A stretch of DNA of 64,000 nt from Cinnamomum chago (Eukaryota; Streptophyta; Magnoliopsida; Laurales; Lauraceae), in assembly GCA_038049695.1 (NCBI GenBank), contig CP142457.1, positions 24,070,501-24,134,500 on the forward strand, read 5' to 3'. This document shows positions 22,696-32,280 of this stretch, in pieces. The stretch's first letter is position 1. The number at the start of each line of letters is the position of its first letter. Under the pieces are notes generated by a model. The model was not told the DNA's origin, did no database searches, and saw only the letters and a program-made list of their open reading frames with translations. Made by a program: the position numbers and the translations under genes.

Positions 22696-23490
22696 AAAGA
22701 TTTCTCTAAGAAAGTGTCTTCACAAAAGATCACTCTAAGAGATTACAATTTAAGCTCAAATAAATTTGCCTCTAAATAGGCGGATATGAAAGTTTAAAAC
22801 AAACTCACACAAACACTCTATGAATGCAAAAGTGTATGCTCATGATGTGTGTGTGTGATGACTTCAATCAAGTTTAAAAAGAAGGCTTATTCAAATGTAT
22901 GCTCAAAGCATTTCAAAGTTTAAGACATATAAAAGACTTGATTGAAGTTTAATGCAAATCACATGTATGTTTAATAACTTGTTAATGATATGAAAAATCA
23001 AAGAATCACAAGTTGTATGAAAAAGACTAACTTAGAACATGTGATGCATGTGCAATGTTGTTTTCAAAAACAAATAGATTTAACTAAAGTTCAAATGAAA
23101 GAAAACAACAAGTTAGGTTTCAACCAAGACAAAGAATCATGCATTAAAGGAAATCAAAGACTTTGGCTAAGCATGATTAAGTAAGGTTTAAAAACAACTT
23201 GGATTGAAACCAAGGTGAAGAATCCAATCTTAATTAGATCAAAGATTAGGAGAAGAATGGATTCAACACATCATAGTTATCATGTACAAAACCATTTACC
23301 AATAGCTTAAACAAAACATGAAAACCATGATTAACAAAGGTAGAGCTTACTTGGTGGTTTAACTCATTGATCCAAGCTTTAGCTCTCCTAATGACCTTCT
23401 AGCCTTTCCAACTTCATCCCCTTTCAATGGCTCCAAAATGGTCTCAAAGGTTCATGTGTCAAGCCTTGAAAAAGGTTGGAAAAGAATGGA

Positions 23491-23642
23491 TTTTATAGCC
23501 AAAAAGTGTCCAACGGCTAGTCCTCGGTCGACCGGCAAATGGGTCTCGGTCGACCGAGAAAGCACAACGGTCATATTTCTGACCGTTGGCATGTTACAGT
23601 TCAGGTTCTGGAAAAATGACTTCCAGTTGTCTCGGTCGACCG
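23491..23642 (-). promoter_or_regulatory. Palindrome array plus TATA-like box, LTR1
   Basis: The perfect palindrome CGGTCGACCG occurs at 23525-23534, 23547-23556 and 23633-23642; the first two starts are 22 bp apart. On the minus strand the nearest palindrome ends 27 bp before TATAAAA (plus 23491-23497). The equivalents in LTR2 are at about 33799, 33821 and 33907. Arrangement suggests promoter-proximal protein-binding sites; function is inferred. Confidence 0.7.
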
Positions 23643-24160
23643 GCGACACTGCCGGGACACCCCCTTTTTGGAAAAAATGCAACTTTTGCATATTTGAAGG
23701 TTTTTCTTTGGGGGACCTTTTGGCCACTAAATCAAGCTTGGAAAACATGTTTTAAAGATTCTAATGGTTTTTAAAACATGAACATAAAAAGCCTAAAAAG
23801 ATTTGAAAGTTTAAAACCAAAGGCTAGCTTGATTTGATAAAACTCTTTTCAAATGAAAATGCATACAAAAATGATTCTTTTTGTGAAGAATGTATGCAAG
23901 GCTCAAACCTAAATTCTCAACAAGATTTACCAAACAAAATGCACAAAGAATTAGGTTTTCAAAAGAGTTTGGGTTCTAAAACCAATGCATCCAAGATTAG
24001 AACCAAAACATGCATAAAACAAATACTTTTCCAAAACTTAAAAGCTATGCATGTATAAATCAAGATTTCAAGGTTTTCTAAAACAATGCAAGTGTGTGTG
24101 AATCAAATGATGCTAAAGTGCAAATGCATCCATCAAATTGCAAATACAAAATCCCTAACA

Positions 24161-26563
24161 ATCTCCCCCTTTGCAATTTGATGGCAACACACTCACCACT
24201 GAACATACACACAAAGTCTTCAGCTCCCCCGGCCCTCAGCTGGACAAGTCTTGAAATCTTCTTGGATGCTTCTCTCTTAGCTTGGACTCTTTTCTTCATT
24301 CTTCATGATGCTTGGTGCTTGATCATCCTTCAAGCTCTCTCTCCATCTTCCTCTCTTTAGCCAAGCATCTTCTTTAGCTCCAAGCTTTCTTTCTTCTGTT
24401 TTGCTCTCCCCTTTTGACCATGCTTCTCTCTCCCTTGTAGAAGATCATACACAACTCTCTCCTTAGGAAGCTTGGACATTCTCTTCACCCTTTTGAGAAC
24501 TTGAATTCTTTCTCCCCCTTTGATGGATAGGAGATCTTCGAGTACTTGAACTCTCGAACTCTCTCTCCCCCTTTGACATTAAATTGCAAAGGTACCTACA
24601 CACATGAAACAAGGAAAATACCTTTAGTAGCACCTGTTAACAAATGAAATCGAAAATGAAATACGTAACAGGCTATCATGTATGGAAGTTATCTCTAAGG
24701 GCTCAAAGGCTATCCAAGGGTGAATTTGATCAAAACTAATACTTCCTATGAAGATTTACACTCCCCCTCAATCCATTCTCTTCTTTTGTCAAACTTTTGA
24801 CAAGATTTAACTATTAGATGCAAGAAGAAGATGGTTTAACCAAATGAGGGTCAACTTCAAGGAAAGGATTAGATTCATATAACTATAAAGCACAATATGA
24901 TCAAATTACCAAAAGATCAAGGTCAATGGGAAAAGCAATCATGGATATCAATTGGAAAAACAAAGAATACCAATTGAGATTTAAGGATATGACTATTAAC
25001 ACAATCACTCTAAAATGGATGTAAGAAAATACCTATTAGGAAGAATCCAAATTAGAGCTATCCATGATACAATGAGGTTTACTCAAACATAGCATCAATC
25101 AATATAACTTATGAAAATCATATGCTATGTAAGGTTTTGAACTCATTTCATTCAATCAATAAATATTACTATTAAAGAGCAAGATGAGTGAAATGAAATT
25201 CAAACATGAAGCCTACCTCAACAATTAACCAACCAATATTATGAACACATAAACATGGTGGTCATGAGATTTACCTATGTGAGCAAGGGAGGAGGCAATC
25301 ATGAAAAATTATGATGCTAATGGTGTGTGACATGGAACAATCATATTACTTATCAAGTTCAATCCAATGCATACAAGGTTTATCACATTCACAAGAAATC
25401 AAATCAATCAAAAATATACCAATTGAAACCAATTGAATTTGACAACATGTTAAAGAGCAAGGATGTGACAAACACAAAATCCCATCAATCATCATAAATA
25501 AATATTCATCACTTTGTAAGATAAAACTAATGAGCATAGTGATGAACAAGGCAAATTGCAATGCAAAAGGATATGACTTGGAAATGCATGCAATTTCCAA
25601 AGTGTCAAAATCATATGAATTCAACTACTAAGATATCCATCAACCATCATAAATGCAAGGAATGGATTTCAAAGAGTTTCATATGATTAAGATCACTACT
25701 TATGAAGTTGAAACATGTATAAGGAAGACACCAAGAGTATCTACATGAATCAACATCATAACCATCCAAAAAGAAATGACTATTAGGCATAGAGGATGGA
25801 TTTGGGTTCTAGTATGGTTTCTACAAATGTAACTAAGATCACAACCATACATGGAACCTATAGTCATTTGCATATAAAAAGAATGTAAATAAACAAGCAA
25901 GGATGCAAACAACATACATTTCCATTTCTAAGATAATGAAACCAAAAGAAAAGGAAATGAAAACATGGAACATGCTTTAGATGAATATAACTAATGATGT
26001 TATAGGCATTTCCATTCAAATAATCTTCAAATCATTTTGAAAAAAAAAATCCAACAATGAGCATAAAAAGAATTATTTTGAAGATCAATTTTCAACATTG
26101 TATTTTAAAAGATATAACTTAATTGAAACACATACAAGTTGATTTTTCAAAACAATGATTTTCCATATGGAAATATAACTTAGGAATCCATGGAAAAACT
26201 TGAATTGATTCAAATCATTTGTTCAAAAAATATTACTATCATATCTACACAAATGATTCAACAACAATTGATCATGAAGAGTCTAGCTATGAAAGCTTTT
26301 GAAATCACAATCAATTAATCATGTAGAAATGCAATGCAAAACATAAATGTGCAAAAAGCAAATCAAACATGATGAAATTATAATCAAAAGATTTTGAAAA
26401 CCATGAAGTGTAACTAGAATGGTGCATGAAAACAAAATCAATTGATCATAAAGAAACAATGCATTTAAATAATTGTAACTAAGAAAGAACAAAATGCAAA
26501 GCAACAAGACCAACAAAATGATTTAACTATTAAAGAATAGGTTGGTCAAGTAGGTTCAAGGCC
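24161..26563 (-). other. Non-coding internal region, copy 1
   Basis: Lies 3' of gag in the minus orientation, where an autonomous copia element would carry pol. No protease, integrase, reverse transcriptase or RNase H motif was found. Several CTCCCCCTTT (minus AAAGGGGGAG) words occur near the LTR1 side (about 24163, 24513, 24566), resembling repeated polypurine tracts. A recurrent TAACTAT/TAGTTA word is scattered through 24820-26530. Confidence 0.75.
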
Positions 26564-28132
26564 CTAAGGTTTGTCTAGGTAAATAACTTTAGGAATCCAC
26601 CTAAGGTCTTGAGAGGGTTGAACTTTGAGGTCTATTTTGGATTTCTCACCAACTATAGGAGATTTAACTTGATAAATTTTCAATTTGAACTTATCACCAT
26701 GATATTTAGATTTTACTAAATCTGGCTTAGAATGGTGATTAGTCTTTTGATGTTGGTGAGTTTGTTTCTTTGGGGATTGTTTCACTTTTCTTTTCTTCTT
26801 ACTTTCTCCCTTTACTTGACTTTTGAATTTTAGATTTAACTTAGCAACTTTCTTCAAAAGTTCTTTCATGGGTTCATATAAGGGAGGTAGGTTGAGAAGC
26901 TTTTTGTTCTTAGATTCTTTCAAGCTTGGTTTAACTTGTTTAAGCTTTTTAGAATCTATCTTGGGAGACTCCTTGTTAATTGGTTTAACTTGTTTAAGCT
27001 TTATGGAGTCTTCCTTGGATTTTAGTGTCTTACCCTTCAAGTATGATTTTACTTTCTTTGGTTCAAAGAAGGGATTAGACACATTGCTTCTTCTTAGTTT
27101 GCACTCAAACCTAAAGTGTCCTTCCTTGCCACAATAATCACATTTTGTTTTAGGCAAGTGACAAAGAGTGCTAGAGAAAGAGGACTCACCTTTCACAAAT
27201 GTGTTGGTGAATTTAGGGTCATAAGACATATTCCTATTAAATCCAATACCCGTCCTATCTCCATGAGGTTTACCCAATTTAAATAATTTTTCAAGTCTAT
27301 CTTCACTTTGGGTAAACTTGCACTCATACTTTTGTTTATACTCTTCAAGTTGAGTGACTTTTGTTTTAAGGGTTGAATTTTCATTTTTAACTTTTGTTAG
27401 TTCATTTTCAATTCCCTTAAAATTGTTTAGCTCTTCATAGGCAAGTTTTAACTTAGATTTAAGCTCATTAACAACATTTGATCCAAGTTCTAAAGTTTTT
27501 AAATTACTTTGAGCATTAGACAAATTTTCATTGGAAATTGTCAACTTGGATTTTAAATAGTTAATGTTTTCATCTTGTCTTTTAATTGTATCTCTTAGGT
27601 TCAAATTTTCATTTTTAAGCTCATCACAAGTTATCTTAATCTCATTTAATTCATCTTGAGCATTAGATAAATTTTCCTTAGAGATAGTCAATTTAGATTC
27701 AAGATTGTTAAAGTCTTTACCTTGCCTTTGTAATTGATCTCTTAGTTTTAGATTTTCCTTATTGACATTTTCATAACCCATCTTTAATTCTTTTAGTTCA
27801 TCTTGAATGTTGGATAGGTTATTTAAAGAGATCATGAACTTAGAGTCTAGACATTTTATTACTTCTTCTTTCTCTCTAAGTTCATCTTTTGAAGAGGCTA
27901 GCTCTTTGTTTAGTCTATTTGATTCTTCTTTTAGACTTTTATTTCTCTTATCAAGCTTTGAAGATAATGTATATAATTCATTATAGGCTTGTTGAGGATC
28001 ATCTTCATCATACTCATTTTCTTCCTCTTTTGAGTCAAATTGATATTCATTTAAGTGAGGGTTTGAATCTCCAATAGAAGGAAGAATGAGGGGTCTAGAA
28101 GAATCTACAAAGTCTGGCATAGTGGAGTCCAT
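26564..28132 (-). CDS. SIRE-like copia gag fragment (coiled coil plus zinc knuckle), copy 1
   Basis: Intact frame of 522 residues from ATG at 28132. The open frame extends five codons further upstream but only to a TTG. Residues 45-270 form a heptad-rich coiled coil containing a 49-residue unit repeated three times (SKFMISLNNLSN, SKLTISKENLSN, SKLTISNENLSN). Then come FKLGKPHGDRTGIGFN, a CCHC knuckle at about 331-344 (CDYCGKEGHFRFEC), a Lys-rich region and a C-terminus with LRWIPKVIYL. The last part resembles the gag C-terminus of SIRE-type Ty1/copia elements, where WxPK precedes protease. The usual N-terminal gag domain and all of pol are missing. Expected role: RNA binding and particle assembly with partner proteins supplied in trans. 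Confidence 0.8.
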   Translation of the reverse strand: MDSTMPDFVDSSRPLILPSIGDSNPHLNEYQFDSKEEENEYDEDDPQQAYNELYTLSSKLDKRNKSLKEESNRLNKELASSKDELREKEEVIKCLDSKFMISLNNLSNIQDELKELKMGYENVNKENLKLRDQLQRQGKDFNNLESKLTISKENLSNAQDELNEIKITCDELKNENLNLRDTIKRQDENINYLKSKLTISNENLSNAQSNLKTLELGSNVVNELKSKLKLAYEELNNFKGIENELTKVKNENSTLKTKVTQLEEYKQKYECKFTQSEDRLEKLFKLGKPHGDRTGIGFNRNMSYDPKFTNTFVKGESSFSSTLCHLPKTKCDYCGKEGHFRFECKLRRSNVSNPFFEPKKVKSYLKGKTLKSKEDSIKLKQVKPINKESPKIDSKKLKQVKPSLKESKNKKLLNLPPLYEPMKELLKKVAKLNLKFKSQVKGESKKKRKVKQSPKKQTHQHQKTNHHSKPDLVKSKYHGDKFKLKIYQVKSPIVGEKSKIDLKVQPSQDLRWIPKVIYLDKP

Positions 28133-28247
28133 TCTAATGATTTTCAAATAAGCACTACTCTAGGGTTTTAACTCTAGGTTTTTACACCTAATCAAGAGTT
28201 CCAAACACTTGATCCTATAAGATAGAGCACGAGGCTCTGATACCAAT

Positions 28248-28486
28248 TGATGAGGGGTCTGAATTTCTTCAAAACCCTTGAGGACCCACATCCTCTTAAC
28301 ACGGATCACCAAATGGTACCTATCAGAGTCCAGACACATGGAGCACGATAGTCCCCCCCCCCCCCACATGCCTGCCACGAACGGAGAGTCTCTATTTATC
28401 CGCTATTTCAAGCGAGAGTTTCCGTGGATGCGAGTGATCACGACTCACAAGGAGTTTTTCCGAGGCTCTACAGCTCTGATACCAAT
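28248..28486 (-). repeat. 239-bp segment inserted at the primer-binding site, copy 1
   Basis: On the minus strand the LTR end (CTTTCA) is followed by ATTGGTATCAGAGC. Then comes a foreign stretch ending in CCTCATCA, followed by a second ATTGGTATCAGAGCC at plus 28233-28247. Subfamily B has only one primer site. The segment ends in CA next to a primer site, like the end of another LTR, and contains a run of 13 C (plus strand). An identical copy is at 38522-38760. Confidence 0.85.
28473..28486 (-). promoter_or_regulatory. Primer-binding site next to LTR2
   Basis: Minus-strand ATTGGTATCAGAGC directly after the LTR end. This is the initiator tRNA-Met type. The second candidate primer site is at 28233-28247. 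Confidence 0.85.
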
Positions 28487-30288
28487 TGAAAGTCCTTGGG
28501 ATCCTAACCCTAGAGGGGGGGGGGGGGTGAATAGGGTGTGCTACAAGTATGACCAATTTAGACCAATTTTAAATTCTTAAACTAAACTAGTCACATGTGA
28601 TGATAAATCAATCAATATGCGGAAGCTAAAACAAAAACAATCACCACATAGCAATCACCACAACACAATATTTATAGTGGTTCGGCCAACGTGCCTACAT
28701 CCACTACCGGCTTGTGCATCCAACACCCCACCGGATTTCCACTATGTATGCTTTTTACTAGGCTAAGCAATAACCCTTACAATGTTGTTTTTCTAGGCTA
28801 AACAACAACCTCTCAATGTGCTTTTATAGGCTAAGCAATAACCTTTACAAAATGCTTTTCTTAGGCTAAGCAATAACCTTTACAAAATGCTTTTCTTAGG
28901 CTAAGTGTGAGAACCCGACCCCTAATCTCTTGGATTAGTGTTGTTTTATTTGTGGATTAGTTCTTTTAGTGGGATTAGTAGTTGTTGGGTTGAGTTTGTG
29001 AGCTAGAATGAGTTTTCTTCTAGTTTTGGGCTTTTTAGTGCTTTGGTAGCTTGTGGGGCCCTTTGGGGGTTCCCTTTTCGGCTTTGCATTTTCTTGTGAG
29101 ATTTTCCCGATTGGTTTCGTATCGTGTTTTTGGCCCATTGCATTCATCTTGAGGAATCCTACAACTTTCATGTTGATCCCATATCCATTTGAGAACCCGA
29201 AAACCGATTTCTTGGCCTTGAGGGCAAAACAGTCTTTTCACACCAAATCTGTACCCAAAACTCGATATTCCCAAAACCCGCGAAACATATACTTTTTGGA
29301 AACTAGATATTTCGACGATCATTTCTTCCTTCTTCTTCGAATCCATCCGAGGTCCCGAATTAGATGATTTCAGCCACCCAAGTCCCTTAAGTTGTGGGAC
29401 CCCTTCTCACTTGCTATAAGAGAACCCACCTCCCTTCTTCCCCATCTTCATTTCCAGCACAAATCAGCAACTATTGAGCCTAGGGTTCCTTGTGCTCTCT
29501 TCTTCTTCTTGCTTCTTCATCTCCAAGCCACACCAATAGTTCACCAAACTCGAAATGGAGACCGTCTTCTTCTTCCTCATCTTACAAGCTTTCCATTGGT
29601 ACCATTTGTGAAGAGAACCCTCCATCACAAGACTTCCCTTGAGCTTGTTCTTCTCATTTGAAGGTCATCCAAGTAAGTGATTCTTCCCATCTTCTAGATA
29701 TGTGTTCTTCTAGCCTTAGAGAAGCTCCACCTTGAGTATTGAAAGGTTTCATTGTCATTTCATTGTTTAACCCATTTTAGGGTTGTTTTGGGGGTTTTTG
29801 TAGAGATTGTGGATCTTGAGCTTGAGAGGTGATTAGGAGCTTGATTTGCTTGATTAGAGTCAAAGGCAAGTGGTTGATTGGATCGTTTTGATTATTAACA
29901 TGTTTTGGTGAAAATCTTGATTTCATTGATGGTTTTGGTAATTTTAATAGTTGTTTTTGATATGATAAATATTGATTATGAGATGTGCTTATTGATGAGT
30001 TATTCTTTCTTGTTAAGCTCTTGAAAGTGCATGCATCCTATTGTCAAGAATTTCAAATGGTTTCACATGAATGAGCTTTCTCCACTTTGAGTTTTATTGT
30101 GGATGGAATAGATGGAAAGGATGGAAATGGAGGAACTTGAAATGAGGAGCTCTTTAGCTCATTTTAATGTCTTGGAAACATGTGTTTAAGCCCCCTTGTT
30201 TATAGTTTTATGTGATTGGTTATATGTTGGAAGGAAAGGAAAGAAAAAGAGAAAAATCAGAAGTCCCGGACCTGCACTGCGCCCAGGA

Positions 30289-30393
30289 CCGATCGATCGG
30301 ACGTGCAGACCGATCGATCGGTCTGTCAGTAACTGTAAGGGTTTTTGGAGCGATCGATCGGGCCCTGTGTAGAAATTTCGACCGATCGATCGG
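30289..30393. promoter_or_regulatory. CGATCGATCG palindrome array in the solo LTR
   Basis: CCGATCGATCGG occurs at 30289-30300, 30310-30321 and 30382-30393, with a near copy at 30350-30361. The first two starts are 21 bp apart. No clear TATA box follows within 30 bp; the nearest AT-rich words are at about 30421-30440. Regulatory role is inferred from resemblance to arrays in the other LTRs. Confidence 0.6.
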
Positions 30394-31085
30394 TCCCTGT
30401 TCAGAAAATTTTGGCGGTGGATTTTGAGATTTTATTTTTTTCCTTAGTGCTAGGTGGGACCTTGGCTACCCTTTTTGGACTAATTGGACTATGGGTGAGA
30501 TGTCTTGTGCCGACGCTTCTCACGGTTAGTTTAGTGGCATCGAAGTTCAATCCGTTTCAATCTTGAACGGGATGGAATGACGCGATAACTCCTTTATATC
30601 CAAATATAAGTCTTTTGCCTTGGTTATAGCGAATTCCATTCCTTTCGATGACTGAATAGGTTGGTCGATGTTTCCGAATTAACGTCATGCCTAGGATGGA
30701 CCGTCTATAACCTTGATTTTTCCTAGGATGAAATCTAGTCCTACCCATAAGCTCATTTTAAGTTGTGAAAATAGTAAAAGTGCATAAGGAGCCCGGAATG
30801 TCTTCAAACTCAAGGAGTACCAAGTAATTATCATAATCGACATACGGGACCCCTATTCACTTAAGTAGATCTTGCAATCAATATTCTTCCCGAAATGGTA
30901 TAGTGCATTATATTTCCTCATTTCCCGAGATTTGCATCACATGATATGAAATGAAAGTGTGCCCTTGAGCACCCCGTTTTACCCGTTTATTTATTGTACT
31001 TGATTTACTTGTTTCCCCGAAAGCATTGGAGTTACTTTAGTAACAGTTATTGTCCCGAAATGTATTGCCCGATATGATATGACAG

Positions 31086-31159
31086 TGTGCCCTTGAGCAC
31101 CCCCGTTTACCCGTTTATTTACGTGCCCTTGAGCACCCCCGTTTACCCGTTTATTTACT
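31086..31159. repeat. 37-bp tandem duplication in the solo LTR
   Basis: GTGCCCTTGAGCACCCCCGT starts at 31086 and again at 31123. A related copy lies earlier at 30958. Confidence 0.85.
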
Positions 31160-31639
31160 GTACTTGATTACTTGATATGTCTCGATTGGTTTTATCCTAT
31201 GAGTCGGCATCACTAGGCTTGGATACCTTGCCAGTCTGATCCACTGACTTGGAAATCCCTCTCCCGTCCCGCCAGCTGCAGTTTGGATCCCGATACCCGG
31301 TTATTGCCGTGGTCCCGTCCCAATACCCGGTTCGCTACCGTGGTCCCGTTCCCGTGTATTTATTATTGTATATATGATTTACGTTGAGTCTCCTCACCTT
31401 GTGTGACTGAGACCAACGTCCCGCTCTTGTCACTTCGGTGATAGAGGACTTAGCTTCTTGTGATTGCCATCTTGCCAGTTCCCGATTCCTTGGACACCCG
31501 ATATGGTTTATATTGCTTACTTGTTTTCAGTTAAATGATTCATTGCTTTTATGAAAGTTGTTATTTAGATAAGTGTTAATGCTCTCTATTGTAAATTCAG
31601 TCACTATTATATTGTTTTATGTCCTTTGCACACGTACAT

Positions 31640-32280
31640 GTTTTACAGGAATGCCGGTTGGGTAAATACCCGTGCTTTTACATATGTTTCAAACGATAAA
31701 TGATTTTGCTAGATTTATATGATTACACGTGTTTTAAGGGAATACCCGAATTGTTAAATACCCGTGCCTTGTTTTAAAGGACATTTGGTTTGTCAGATAT
31801 CTATATTTATACCTGTTTTTAAATGAATACCCGAATTGTTAAATACCCATGCTTTGAAATATGTTTGAAATGACACTTGTTTTGCCAGATCACTATGTTT
31901 ATACCGGTTTCAAATGAATATCCGATTTGTTAAATATCCCTGCTTTGAGATATGTTTTAAATGAACACTAGTTTTGACAGATTGCTTTGGTTACACCGGT
32001 TTTAAATGAACACCCGGTTTGTTAAATATCCGTCCTTTCACATATGTTTCAAATGGACATTGGTTTTGCTAGACTGTTTTGGATACCTGATTTGTTGTAT
32101 ACTTGTGTTTTACTTGAGTTTCAAATGAACGTTTGTTTTGTCAAACCACTATATTTATACATGTTTTAGACGAATACCCGATTGTCAAATATCTATGATT
32201 ACAGATGATATAAATGAATACATGTTTTATTAGATGTTCATGTTTTAACCGTGCTTGAAATGAATACAAGTTTTCCCCGA
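31640..32280. repeat. Degenerate tandem array with unit of about 90 bp in the solo LTR
   Basis: Words like CCCGAATTGTTAAATACCC recur near 31655, 31745, 31830, 31921 and 32013, each followed by TATGTTT..AAATG..CA and GTTTTGCCAGA-like words. About seven decayed units. Confidence 0.75.

Larger units (their letters stand above)
22228..24160 (-). repeat. LTR1 of the array (3'-most LTR in transcription order)
   Basis: A 1933-bp LTR. In minus orientation it contains a palindrome array (23525-23642), a TATA-like TATAAAA (plus 23491-23497), a 35-bp minisatellite (about 22496-22695) and a poly-C tract near the U5 end (plus 22255-22266). It matches LTR2 almost exactly, including the loss of one palindrome unit relative to LTR3. 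Confidence 0.95.

Noticed and set aside
23438..23755. Open frames on both strands across the LTR palindromes (also at 33712 and 39968)
   Set aside because: They exist because palindromic sequence lacks stops in either direction. They lie in LTR promoter DNA and change with palindrome number.
26823..27137. Plus-strand frames opposite gag (also 37097 and 49254)
   Set aside because: Shadows of the real gag frames on the other strand.
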